Assembly: GCA_026414245.1 (NCBI GenBank)
Contig: JAOAJJ010000045.1
Span: forward strand, 1-8,745
Source of the DNA: Candidatus Bathyarchaeota archaeon
GTDB lineage: Archaea > Thermoproteota > Bathyarchaeia > Bathyarchaeales > DTEX01
Length of the DNA: 8,745 nt
Reading direction: 5' to 3'
The notes under the pieces: model-generated
Database searches by the model: none
What the model was told of the DNA's origin: nothing
Seen by the model: only the letters and a program-made list of their open reading frames with translations
In this document: piece by piece, positions 1 to 5,736 of the stretch
Position numbering within the stretch: position 1 is the stretch's first letter
Layout: each line of letters begins with the position of its first letter
Position numbers and translations under genes: made by a program

Positions 1-947
1 CTTACGATTATCTTTGTATCAGTTAATCCAGCTTCATCAAGCATTTTTCTCGCTATTTTACTTAGTTCTACAGGATCCCCGCTATCAAGTCTTATCCCAG
101 CAAGCCTATAACCCCTTTTCTTGAGCTCTAAGCCTACTTTTATAGCATTCTTAATACCCTCAATGGTTTCGTAAGTATCCACTAAGAGCGCTGCGTTATG
201 CGGAAAACTTTCAGCATACTCCATAAAGGCGGATAACTCAGTTTCTTTGAATGAACCTAAGCCTCTATAACGTTCCTCGATAAATTTATGCGGTATCGTT
301 CCAACAAACGGTATACCCCACTTCATCGCAGCTATGACAAGCGACGTGCCATCAAACCCGCCAATATAGGCTGCCCTTGCCGCCAAAAGAGCTGCATCTC
401 TCCCATGCGCCCTTCTTGCACCAAAATCGACGACTGTTTTTGGCGATAGAAACGTGTTTCTTCCCTTGGCTGCATAAACTATTCTAGAAGCTTTCGTTGC
501 AACCAAACTTTCGAAATTCATTATATTGAGCAGATATGTTTCAAGGATCTGAACATCTATGGATGGGCCTGTAATGTTTATTACTGGTTCGTTTGGAAAG
601 ACAGGTGTGCCCTCTGGAACAGCGTATATGTCGCCCTTAAATTCAAAGTTCTCTAAATAGTCTAGAAAATCACTGCTTAAATCCTTTCCAGCGACCCTCT
701 CAAGCCACTCACGATGCTTTCTGCTTAACCCCCTATTTAAGATTTGAATATAGCTGATGAATTGTTCTAAGCCTGCCGCAATTACATAGGAGCCTAAATG
801 CTTAGGAACCTCGCGGAAGAAATATGTTTCAGTTATCGTATTGTTTACACCATGATCGAAATTACATTTTCCAGAAGTCAGCTCATAGTAATCTACGAAG
901 AGAAAAAGATCATCTTCGCTTAAGAGACCATGCTCAGGCTCCTTCAA
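1..947 (-). CDS. pncB: Nicotinate phosphoribosyltransferase (3' end cut by window edge)
   Basis: This enzyme joins nicotinic acid and PRPP to give nicotinate mononucleotide, the entry step of the Preiss-Handler NAD salvage route; it is cytosolic. About 315 codons are visible and the frame runs off the window. Family signatures appear in order: VDYYELT near the N-terminus (Asp ~19), AAGLEQF, VPEGTPVFPNEPVINITGP, DFGARRAHGRDAALLAARAA (from ~174), GGFDGTS (~197-202), GTIPHKF with His ~220 at the position of the phosphorylated histidine in the family, VDTYETIEGI, and GIRLDSGDP (Asp ~288). Start choice: GAGGTGA (957-963) directly abuts an in-frame GTG at 956, leaving no spacer, so the TTG at 947 (9-nt spacer) is more credible. 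It lies about 100 nt downstream of the CBS gene on the same strand, with its own TATA-like box. The family call is firm; the exact start is not. Confidence 0.93.
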   Translation of the reverse strand, partial: MKEPEHGLLSEDDLFLFVDYYELTSGKCNFDHGVNNTITETYFFREVPKHLGSYVIAAGLEQFISYIQILNRGLSRKHREWLERVAGKDLSSDFLDYLENFEFKGDIYAVPEGTPVFPNEPVINITGPSIDVQILETYLLNIMNFESLVATKASRIVYAAKGRNTFLSPKTVVDFGARRAHGRDAALLAARAAYIGGFDGTSLVIAAMKWGIPFVGTIPHKFIEERYRGLGSFKETELSAFMEYAESFPHNAALLVDTYETIEGIKNAIKVGLELKKRGYRLAGIRLDSGDPVELSKIARKMLDEAGLTDTKIIV

Positions 948-956
948 GTTCCGCAC

Positions 957-963
957 TCACCTC
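957..963 (-). promoter_or_regulatory. Shine-Dalgarno GAGGTGA that decides the pncB start
   Basis: On the minus strand GAGGTGA matches the 16S 3' end. An in-frame TGA lies within it, so translation cannot begin further upstream. GTG at 956 would have zero spacing; TTG at 947 has 9 nt, the usual archaeal distance. Confidence 0.6.
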
Positions 964-1014
964 AAGAGCATCGCCGTTATTACATGTTAACAAGAAGATA
1001 AAAATTCAGAGATT

Positions 1015-1024
1015 TATTTAAATA
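1015..1024 (-). promoter_or_regulatory. TATA-like box for pncB
   Basis: The palindromic TATTTAAATA lies about 60 nt upstream of the pncB start. A transcription start about 25 nt downstream would leave a leader of roughly 40 nt containing the GAGGTGA. It sits in the short gap after the CBS gene, so pncB may have its own promoter rather than depending on read-through. Sequence match only. Confidence 0.4.
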
Positions 1025-1052
1025 GGATGTTTTAAGTAGTGGCGTCAAAAAT

Positions 1053-2195
1053 TCACTGCCAAAGATTAGTTTCCTCAGGTTGCTGACCTCGACCCTTCCT
1101 ACTAATCCTTTTCTTTGTAGCTATCATTTTCTTCATAGAGGACACGATCTCATCGTAAATTAATGGCAGATCCCAGCCGCTTGAAGAATAGTTATAGGTT
1201 CCTTCAGCCGTCACTAGAGTAACTTTAACCTCATATCTTTTTCTCTGCTTGCTTAGAGATGAAGCTTTAATTATGCTCCGCGCCTCAATAATTGGTGGAA
1301 GAAACCTACTTATACTACTAATTAAACGGGTAAATTTTATTTTTGTAGCCTCAGCCTCAAACGGGTCTTCCGGTAAACCAATAATGTATATTGGGAAGCT
1401 ATTTTTAGGTTCTTCAGCAGATATGATCTTGGCGAAGTCCCTATAAGTTACTATTCCCTGAAGCTCTTCATTAATAGTCACTAATGAACATGATGAATTT
1501 TCCGCGAGCATCCTTTCAGCAACATCTCTTATAGATGTTTGCGGATCAAATTTTAATGGCGCCCTCATCATTATTGCCTCCACCGGCTGGCTTAATGGGC
1601 TAAATGTGTCTGGCACCCCAGACCTGTATTTCTCGCTTCCAACGCTAGTTATTAAGCTGAAAACTATATGGGAAGAGGTTATTAAGCCGGAAACCTTGCC
1701 GCCTCCGATAATTGGCAGATGATCAATCCTTCTCCGAAGCATTATTCCTCTAGCTTTAGAAACCTTCTCTCCAGTCGACAACGTTATCGGCGATGGACTC
1801 ATTATCTTCGAGACCCTTATTCTACCTAAAGCACTATTCTTAACCTCGTTGACTATAGATTTAACATCTATTTTGCCTATCACCTCGTTATTTCGAATTA
1901 CTGGAAGAGCCCTCAACCTATAATCAGCCATCAATCTAGCAGCTTTAAAGAGCCCCATTTCGGGCGATAAGCCTGGAATAAAGTTTAGAATAGTTTCAAC
2001 CTTGGTGTTGGCAGGGTTTTTCACCCTCAAAATATCTCTTATCGTTACTGTTCCAACCCTATTGCCAATTTGCGCAAAAACCTCATAGGAATTACTGCTC
2101 TTCATTAGACCAATCGCTTTTGACACCAATTCAGACGGTTCAACAATAAGACATTCGGAGAGAAAATCACCAACAACTGTTTCTCTTAAACCCAA
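1053..2195 (-). CDS. Four-CBS-domain protein with C-terminal HPF/RaiA-like domain
   Basis: A 380-residue soluble protein. Four CBS units are visible at about residues 6-58, 66-119, 128-183 and 205-261. Each shows the pattern of an IM..P...-type lead, a regulatory helix, a LPV/LPI strand and a final G.(I/V)T..D-type strand-helix. CBS pairs usually bind adenine nucleotides and act as energy sensors. Residues ~268-362 follow the order strand (PIYIIGL), long helix, strand (PPIIEARSIIKA), strand (RYEVKVTLVTAEG), strand (TYNYSSS), helix (LIYDEIVSSMKKMI). That is the beta-alpha-beta-beta-beta-alpha order of ribosome hibernation factors HPF/RaiA. A basic tail (KKRISRKGRGQQ) could contact rRNA. The start is TTG at 2195, because an in-frame TGA lies shortly upstream and no ATG is near. 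The CBS calls are firm. The hibernation-factor role is inference; CBS proteins have been reported as ribosome hibernation factors in Thermoproteota. Confidence 0.85.
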   Translation of the reverse strand: MGLRETVVGDFLSECLIVEPSELVSKAIGLMKSSNSYEVFAQIGNRVGTVTIRDILRVKNPANTKVETILNFIPGLSPEMGLFKAARLMADYRLRALPVIRNNEVIGKIDVKSIVNEVKNSALGRIRVSKIMSPSPITLSTGEKVSKARGIMLRRRIDHLPIIGGGKVSGLITSSHIVFSLITSVGSEKYRSGVPDTFSPLSQPVEAIMMRAPLKFDPQTSIRDVAERMLAENSSCSLVTINEELQGIVTYRDFAKIISAEEPKNSFPIYIIGLPEDPFEAEATKIKFTRLISSISRFLPPIIEARSIIKASSLSKQRKRYEVKVTLVTAEGTYNYSSSGWDLPLIYDEIVSSMKKMIATKKRISRKGRGQQPEETNLWQ

Positions 2196-2220
2196 ACCGA
2201 TCCCGCCTAAAACTCACAAA

Positions 2221-2228
2221 AATAAATA
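2221..2228 (-). promoter_or_regulatory. TATA-like box for the CBS gene
   Basis: TATTTATT on the minus strand is centred about 30 nt upstream of the TTG start, which would give an almost leaderless transcript. A second A/T element at 2241-2249 (CATAAAAAG on the minus strand) would instead leave a leader of about 24 nt containing the GGCGGGA-like ribosome binding site. The sequence does not decide between them. Confidence 0.3.
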
Positions 2229-2259
2229 TGTTCAAAAACCTTTTTATGGCTGACGGTTT

Positions 2260-2409
2260 ATGGCGTTTATACGCATGTTAAGTGCCAAATCGGTGATATT
2301 AGAGGACCTAGAGCCGAAGACATATGCGATTAATGGGAAAAAGATTTTGTGTGCTGCGATATATGTGAAAACGGGATCGACAACGAGCCTCCGATGCAAG
2401 GTTCCATAA
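2260..2409 (+). CDS. Weak 49-codon ORF, unknown
   Basis: The frame begins ATG GCG just after an in-frame TGA and ends at TAA, divergent from the CBS gene. An A/T element CTTTTTAT (2240-2247) lies upstream but very close, and there is no clear Shine-Dalgarno. The peptide contains VILEDLEPKTYAINGKKIL and KTGSTTSLRC. I do not recognise it. A +1 shift near its end would extend it by about 22 codons, so it could also be a decayed fragment. It may be a chance frame. Confidence 0.18.
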   Translation: MAFIRMLSAKSVILEDLEPKTYAINGKKILCAAIYVKTGSTTSLRCKVP

Positions 2410-2496
2410 TTTACCTATCGTAAAGAAGCGGGGATCCTACTTAAAAGAATGTAAATTGAGCCTGTAGCCACTCCGTCCTGAGATGGCTTTCATGAG

Positions 2497-2650
2497 CTAT
2501 TCTTCAGCTTGTTTAATAAGCTCAAACCCCTCCCTGACTATGATCTCGCGCAATACAGCTTCACACCCTGCTTTACAATCGCTTCCCATCGTTTCACAGA
2601 CTTCTTTAACCATTTCCTACCACTAAATCCGCAATTTCTTTTTCGCTCAT
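2497..2650 (-). pseudogene. Short cysteine-containing gene, split by a one-base frameshift
   Basis: A strong GAGGTGA (2661-2667) sits 10 nt upstream of ATG at 2650. That frame reads MSEKEIADLVVGNG and stops at 2606. A second frame shifted by one base starts at ATG 2613, overlaps the first stop, and runs 38 codons to TAG at 2497-2499. It includes VCETMGSDCKAGCEAV and ends FELIKQAEE. Deleting one A from the AAA at 2613-2615 would give one 50-residue, mostly helical, acidic protein with three clustered cysteines. It may be a broken gene, an assembly error, or two coupled frames in which the ATGGTTAA overlap lets the second re-initiate. No family recognised. Confidence 0.4.
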
Positions 2651-2660
2651 CCAAGATGAA

Positions 2661-2667
2661 TCACCTC
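2661..2667 (-). promoter_or_regulatory. Shine-Dalgarno of the split short gene
   Basis: GAGGTGA on the minus strand lies 10 nt before ATG 2650. It is the main evidence that this short frame is, or recently was, translated. Confidence 0.45.
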
Positions 2668-2794
2668 AACTTCGTAATTTCAGCCAAATTTTCACGCTTC
2701 TTTTACGAAAAACGCAAAACAACAAAAATAAACGAATTTCCGGTTAAAAGTTATTATTAATAAAGGAAACAATACTATTGTTGCATCACATTAA

Positions 2795-3199
2795 GGAAAG
2801 CGACGCGAAAACAAAAAGCGAGCCCATAAAATAAAACGGACAAAAGTTCAAGCCAAGCCCAACAGACCATACTTCGGTTAGCCATTACTAACAGTAAAAC
2901 AACTTGAAGAACTTATCATGGAGTTAACGTGGAAAAGCTTGGAAGGAAAGTCTAAACAGCTTGCCAAAACCCTTGTCCAATATTCCCTCACATCTAAAAA
3001 GCTCAAGGGAGCTCGAGATTCCCGTGAAAGTCGGATGCCATTGAAGTTCATCGTCTTTTAGGGATTTACATCCTAAAGTATCGCCAATGAGACCCATGTT
3101 GAATTTATTCCTTCACCACATTATGCTCCACAAGCACCCAAAGAAAACTGAGGAAATGAAAAGCGTTATGTTAAGACTTTTACAAAACCAAAGTTCTAA
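2795..3199 (+). pseudogene. Possible decayed reading frame, unknown
   Basis: One plus-strand frame runs about 135 codons with four interior stops (near 2879, 3059, 3074 and 3149). Its longest open part, 2882-3058, includes an intact ATG ORF from 2918 encoding a Lys/Leu-rich peptide (VKQLEELIMELTWKSLEGK). The preceding part is strongly basic (HKIKRTKVQAKPNRPYFG). The last part reads ETHVEFIPSPHYAPQAPKEN. Fewer stops than chance would give in AT-rich DNA hints at a former gene, possibly a mobile-element protein, but no family motif is visible. Weak. Confidence 0.2.
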
Positions 3200-3248
3200 T
3201 ATTTATTCTGAACTGGCAGTATAAACAACAATTCGTGCAACTAGTGGG

Positions 3249-3629
3249 CTACTCTTTAAGCCACCTGTAAATGGTTTTTAATGGAACATTTAACTTCTCT
3301 GAGATTTGCCTAGCGCTGTACCCTTTATCTCTAAGTTCTTGCATCTGCTCTCTAACCCGTCTTCTTTCAGCTCTTCGGAATTTTGCTTTGTTCTCAAAAA
3401 TAATACGGTTTTCATTGCCAAAAAGGGAAAGGGCAAGCGTGAAAGCCCTCAGGTATTTATATTCCCTATTAATGTAGCCTGCCATTTTTATCTGGTAATT
3501 TTCTGCAACATATTTTTTTAGCTGATTTAGTACATTCTCTACCATATCAAGGGTGATGGCTGACGCGAACGTAACCTCGACTACCTTACTCTGGGAGTCA
3601 ACTTCAATTGAATATTCATTACGAATCAT
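3249..3629 (-). CDS. Small protein with C-terminal helix-turn-helix, unknown N-terminal domain
   Basis: 126 residues. Residues ~97-125 (ELRDKGYSARQISEKLNVPLKTIYRWLKE region) form a clear helix-turn-helix of the kind found at the C-terminus of invertases and in many small regulators: G.S..QI...L.V...TIYRWL. Just before it, ~82-96 is very basic (KFRRAERRRVREQ). The N-terminal ~75 residues start with a strand pattern (NEYSIEVDSQSKVVEVTFAS), then a helix, and a segment with GNENRIIFEN; I recognise no family. No recombinase or transposase catalytic motif is present, so a DNA-binding regulator is the best reading. ATG 3629 is preceded by a weak GGATGTGGG. It is divergent from the micro-ORF at 3785, with about 155 nt between them, which suggests it may control itself and that neighbour. 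Function unproven. Confidence 0.72.
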   Translation of the reverse strand: MIRNEYSIEVDSQSKVVEVTFASAITLDMVENVLNQLKKYVAENYQIKMAGYINREYKYLRAFTLALSLFGNENRIIFENKAKFRRAERRRVREQMQELRDKGYSARQISEKLNVPLKTIYRWLKE

Positions 3630-3679
3630 TTTCCCACATCCTTTATTCTATTCGTATTAGAAGATGCTGCTCATGGGGC

Positions 3680-3688
3680 TTATAAATT
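3680..3688 (-). promoter_or_regulatory. TATA-like box for the HTH gene
   Basis: AATTTATAA on the minus strand is centred about 55 nt upstream of ATG 3629, which would give a leader of about 29 nt. It lies back-to-back with the plus-strand promoter elements of the micro-ORF. Confidence 0.4.
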
Positions 3689-3723
3689 TTTCTCATATTG
3701 ATATTTTTTAATAATGCGAAAAG

Positions 3724-3752
3724 TTTATTAAGCCCTATTCTCATTATATAAA
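3724..3752 (+). promoter_or_regulatory. Promoter elements for the micro-ORF (two alternative TATA boxes)
   Basis: GCGAAAAG followed by TTTATTA (3724-3730) looks like a BRE plus TATA box and would start transcripts near 3753, with a leader of about 32 nt. A second element, TTATATAAA (3744-3752), would start transcripts at about the Shine-Dalgarno itself and so is less likely to serve translation. The two may be alternatives. Confidence 0.4.
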
Positions 3753-3771
3753 AATGATAAAATGAGACTGA

Positions 3772-3780
3772 TGGAGGTGA
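3772..3780 (+). promoter_or_regulatory. Near-perfect Shine-Dalgarno with a complementary segment downstream
   Basis: TGGAGGTGA lies 4 nt before ATG 3785 (7 nt before the second ATG, 3788). The segment TGGAGGT (3772-3778) is exactly complementary to ACCTCCA at 3844-3850 near the end of the same ORF. Base pairing in the mRNA could hide the ribosome binding site; this is inference. Confidence 0.5.
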
Positions 3781-3784
3781 TACT

Positions 3785-3856
3785 ATGATGAACTACAAGG
3801 TATTAACACTACAGATGATTGAAAGCAAAATAACCGATAGAGGACCTCCAACATAA
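3785..3856 (+). CDS. 23-residue micro-ORF with ideal ribosome binding site, unknown
   Basis: The ORF reads ATG ATG AAC TAC and so on to TAA, with a peptide beginning MMNYKVLTLQ and ending TDRGPPT. It has no hydrophobic membrane segment and no cysteines. Its Shine-Dalgarno is better than those of the clear genes in the window, with BRE/TATA-like elements upstream and a T-run 14 nt after the stop, so the whole looks like a self-contained transcription unit of about 130 nt. It is divergent from the HTH gene and may be a small regulator, an antitoxin-like peptide, a leader peptide, or the 5' stub of a deleted gene. No homologue recognised; too short for motif evidence. Confidence 0.42.
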   Translation: MMNYKVLTLQMIESKITDRGPPT

Positions 3857-3869
3857 TCTTTATCCTTCA

Positions 3870-3876
3870 TTTTTTT
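3870..3876 (+). terminator. T-run terminator after the micro-ORF
   Basis: Seven consecutive T residues lie 14 nt after the micro-ORF stop, in a T-rich context. Archaeal RNA polymerase commonly terminates at such T-runs without a hairpin. Confidence 0.35.
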
Positions 3877-4006
3877 AGTTTACCATTAAAACGTTTACTC
3901 CACTTTTCTTTTCAGTCAAAATTAAAAATATAAAATTTACTGGTGGGAGTAGCAAGCAAAATAATTCTTTTGCTGAGAGGTCTGGTTTATAAGGCTAGCT
4001 TAGAAG

Positions 4007-4050
4007 TATGCTCTATTCATCCCCTATCAGCCGATTAGAGAAAGAGCATA
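4007..4050. repeat. 8-bp inverted repeat in the leader region of the KaiC operon
   Basis: TATGCTCT (4007-4014) and AGAGCATA (4043-4050) are perfect complements around a 28-nt loop. An alternative pairing uses CTCTA with TAGAG (4036-4040) inside the same stretch. It lies about 75 nt upstream of the likely KaiC TATA box, so it is more likely a protein-binding site or a small RNA than part of the mRNA leader. Confidence 0.35.
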
Positions 4051-4062
4051 TTTTCATGCTAA

Positions 4063-4079
4063 ATTACTTCAAAAGTAAT
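4063..4079. repeat. Short perfect hairpin upstream of the KaiC promoter
   Basis: ATTACTT and AAGTAAT are separated by a 3-nt loop (7 bp). It directly follows the 4007-4050 repeat and precedes the TATA box by about 45 nt. It could be an operator for the HTH protein of the same operon, or the end of an unseen RNA. Confidence 0.3.
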
Positions 4080-4123
4080 GAGGTTTTAAAAATTCCTCTG
4101 AGCTGATGGATTGACAGAAAATG

Positions 4124-4132
4124 TTTATATAA
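4124..4132 (+). promoter_or_regulatory. TATA box of the KaiC/HTH operon
   Basis: TTTATATAA is preceded by purine-rich CAGAAAATG, a good BRE plus TATA arrangement, about 54 nt upstream of ATG 4182. The expected start near 4153 gives a leader of about 29 nt that includes the weak ribosome site GGATGAT (4170-4176). Confidence 0.55.
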
Positions 4133-4181
4133 TGGACTTTAAATTTATAAAGGAATAAAGCAGGTTTCTGGATGATTTCTT

Positions 4182-4943
4182 ATGAGTGACCGTGTAGATG
4201 TGGGTATTCCAGGGATGAATGAGATCTTGTGTGGCGGGATACCGAGGAGGAATATTGTTCTATTATCTGGTGGGCCTGGTACTGGAAAATCCATTTTTGG
4301 TCAGCAGTTTCTTTATGCTGGCTTTAGATTGAATGAGCCGGGCATTTTAGTGACTTTGGAGGAGCATCCTGTTCAGATTAGGATTAACATGGATAGGTTT
4401 GGTTGGGAGCCTAGGAAATATGAGCAGGATGGAAAGTTTGCAATAGTGGATGCTTTTACCTCCGGGATTGGCGAATCATCTAAGAGAGAACGCTATGTCG
4501 TTAAGGATCCCGATGATATTCCAAGTTTTTTAGATGTTATCCGACAAGCAATTACCGATTTAAATGCGCAGAGGGTTGTTATAGATTCTGTTTCAACGCT
4601 TTACATGACTAAGCCCATGTTGGCAAGGTCAACATTGATGCTGATAAAAAAGGTTCTAGCTGGTTTAGGATGCACAGGCTTCCTTATTTCACAAGTAAGC
4701 GTGACAGACCGTGGATTTGGCGGTCCTGGTGTTGAGCATGCAGCCGACGGAATTATAAGGCTTGACTTAGATGAGTTTCAAGGCGAGCTTAAACGGTCAA
4801 TAATTGTTTGGAAAATGCGTGGAACAGAACATTCTATGAGGAGGCATCCCTTCGACATAACAAATAAAGGCATAATAATCTATCCAAACAAGACCGTGAG
4901 GGTTACGCCTAAAGGGTTTATTGAGGGAGGCGAAGGCTTATGA
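4182..4943 (+). CDS. KaiC-like RecA-superfamily ATPase, single domain
   Basis: A 253-residue cytosolic ATPase with one RecA/KaiC domain (circadian KaiC has two). Visible motifs: the opening VGIPGMNEILCGGIPRRNIVLLSG pattern, Walker A GGPGTGKS (30-37), LEE (59-61) with the paired acidic residues typical of KaiC, Walker B RVVIDS (131-136), GVEHAADGIIRL (183-194), and the conserved KMRGTEHS near 211-218 that completes the neighbouring subunit's ATP site in this family. Start ATG 4182; the upstream ATG at 4172 is out of frame and stops at once. It overlaps the next gene by 4 nt (ATGA), so the two are translationally coupled. Archaeal KaiC-like proteins are thought to act in signalling or regulation, often with a DNA-binding partner. 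The family is certain, the cellular role is not. Confidence 0.93.
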   Translation: MSDRVDVGIPGMNEILCGGIPRRNIVLLSGGPGTGKSIFGQQFLYAGFRLNEPGILVTLEEHPVQIRINMDRFGWEPRKYEQDGKFAIVDAFTSGIGESSKRERYVVKDPDDIPSFLDVIRQAITDLNAQRVVIDSVSTLYMTKPMLARSTLMLIKKVLAGLGCTGFLISQVSVTDRGFGGPGVEHAADGIIRLDLDEFQGELKRSIIVWKMRGTEHSMRRHPFDITNKGIIIYPNKTVRVTPKGFIEGGEGL

Positions 4944-5449
4944 GTGAAATAGAGGTTCCTCTAAAACCGTTGGGAAGGGAGGATATCCAAAAGCTTGAAA
5001 CTATCCTCCTTCTAGGAACGGTATCAAGAAAAGACGTTATTGAGAAAATGCGGAGTGCAGATCCAAAGGACAGAATTACATGGATAGATTCTTTGGCAGT
5101 TGCCGCTGGCGCACTTGCAAGGGAAAAAGCAGGAATGACGGTTACAAAGATAGCTGATGAACTTGGTAGGGGCGAACAAACCCTAAGAGCGCACTTGGCG
5201 GGAAAAACCGAGGCTGGAAAACTTGTAAGGGAAACTTATGAAATGCTCCTTAGAGGTGAAAAAGTTCTAACATTCATAGATAAAGAGGCTGCGCCATCAA
5301 AAGAAGAAGTTGAAAAGCTTAAAGCTGAAATTGAGAAGGAAAGGCGGGAAAAAATCGAGCTTCAAGAGAAGCTTAAGGAAATGCAAAGCAAAATTGAGGG
5401 AGCTATAAAAGCCTTGGAAAACGCACTAAATCAACTAAAAGCCCAATAG
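4940..5449 (+). CDS. HTH protein with C-terminal coiled coil, KaiC partner
   Basis: 169 residues. The N-terminal ~60 are helical (REDIQKLETILLLGTVSRKDVIEKM). Residues ~65-90 form a helix-turn-helix (MTVTKIADELGRGEQTLRAHLAG). Residues ~119-168 are a charged heptad-like coiled coil (KEEVEKLKAEIEKERREK and onward), probably for dimerisation or for holding the ATPase. Its ATG lies inside the KaiC stop (ATGA), so the two proteins are made together, and the natural reading is that the ATPase controls or is controlled by this DNA-binding protein. Such KaiC/HTH pairs recur in archaea. It may bind its own promoter region, which is rich in short inverted repeats. The target genes are unknown. Confidence 0.85.
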   Translation: MSEIEVPLKPLGREDIQKLETILLLGTVSRKDVIEKMRSADPKDRITWIDSLAVAAGALAREKAGMTVTKIADELGRGEQTLRAHLAGKTEAGKLVRETYEMLLRGEKVLTFIDKEAAPSKEEVEKLKAEIEKERREKIELQEKLKEMQSKIEGAIKALENALNQLKAQ

Positions 5450-5641
5450 GAACAGTGAACCGGGAATTTGAATCCCTGATCTCCTGAGCATAAGTGTTTT
5501 AGGTTCCTTCCGCTGAGAAGAGTTTGAAAATTGGCTTTTAAGCGATAAGAGCTCTAAAACTGCCAGAGAAATCGTTAATTATGCTCGGCGTTCTTCTCCA
5601 GCCTTGTAAAGTTTCCTCTTAGAGGACTAGAGTCCAGAGTA
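5450..5641. other. Gap between the HTH gene and tRNA-Val, several small hairpins
   Basis: Converging transcripts end here. Hairpins include GCTTTTA/TAAGAGC (5534-5540 with 5546-5552, one G-U pair), CCTCT/AGAGG around 5615-5625, and GGAC/GTCC at 5623-5634. The minus-strand GGGATTCAAATTCCC near 5461-5475 resembles a tRNA T-arm, but no matching acceptor stem is present. No protein gene is seen. The hairpins at 5615-5634, just past the tRNA 3' end, may help end the tRNA transcript. Confidence 0.35.
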
Positions 5642-5680
5642 TGGTGGGCCGGGCCGGACTTGAACCGGCGACCTCAGCCT

Positions 5681-5698
5681 TTCTCAAATTTATTGATT
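5681..5698 (-). other. tRNA-Val intron 2, canonical position 37/38, 18 nt
   Basis: The anticodon stem closes an over-long loop of 25 nt. Exon CTTA pairs with intron TGAG (one G-U), with bulges CGA and AAA. Cutting after the second base of each bulge removes 18 nt and leaves the 7-nt loop CTTACGA. Confidence 0.75.
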
Positions 5699-5710
5699 CG
5701 TAAGGGCTGC

Positions 5711-5736
5711 TTTAGGTTCATTCTCGGATTCGGAAT
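5711..5736 (-). other. tRNA-Val intron 1, non-canonical position 25/26, 26 nt
   Basis: Without removing it, the D stem and anticodon stem are separated by 27 nt instead of one. The junction folds as a relaxed bulge-helix-bulge: exon TAGG pairs with intron CCTA, the bulges are ACA and AAG, and the inner stem is TTC/GAA. Cutting after the second base of each bulge leaves G as base 26. Confidence 0.75.

Larger units (their letters stand above)
2196..3248. other. Gap of about 1 kb without an intact large gene
   Basis: Between the CBS gene and the HTH gene, no frame on either strand gives a convincing full-length protein. What can be seen is a 49-codon ORF (2260-2409, plus), a frameshifted short gene with a good ribosome binding site (2497-2650, minus), and a lysine-rich frame with several stops (2795-3199, plus). 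I see no long terminal inverted repeats, transposase motifs or CRISPR-like repeats. The stretch looks like eroding or species-specific sequence. Confidence 0.5.

Noticed and set aside
824..1021. 65-codon plus-strand frame
   Set aside because: It mostly overlaps the N-terminal part of the clear pncB gene on the other strand and has no ribosome site or known motif.
1249..1446. Plus-strand frame within the CBS gene
   Set aside because: Shadow of a well-supported gene on the minus strand.
2509..2760. 83-codon plus-strand frame
   Set aside because: It lacks a ribosome binding site and covers the minus-strand short gene, which has a strong one; its composition is Phe/Ser/His-rich as in antisense frames.
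3271..3521. Two plus-strand frames opposite the HTH gene
   Set aside because: Antisense shadows; the minus-strand frame has a clear helix-turn-helix.
3785..3870. 24-codon minus-strand frame opposite the micro-ORF
   Set aside because: No ribosome binding site, whereas the plus strand has an ideal one.
3850..4060. Possible C/D box small RNA on the minus strand
   Set aside because: Only loose matches to the boxes in roughly the right order; no convincing C and D pair near a terminal stem.
5455..5500. T-arm-like GGGATTCAAATTCCC on the minus strand as a second tRNA
   Set aside because: The base pair 53-61 is not G-C, and no complementary acceptor stem or anticodon arm is found nearby.
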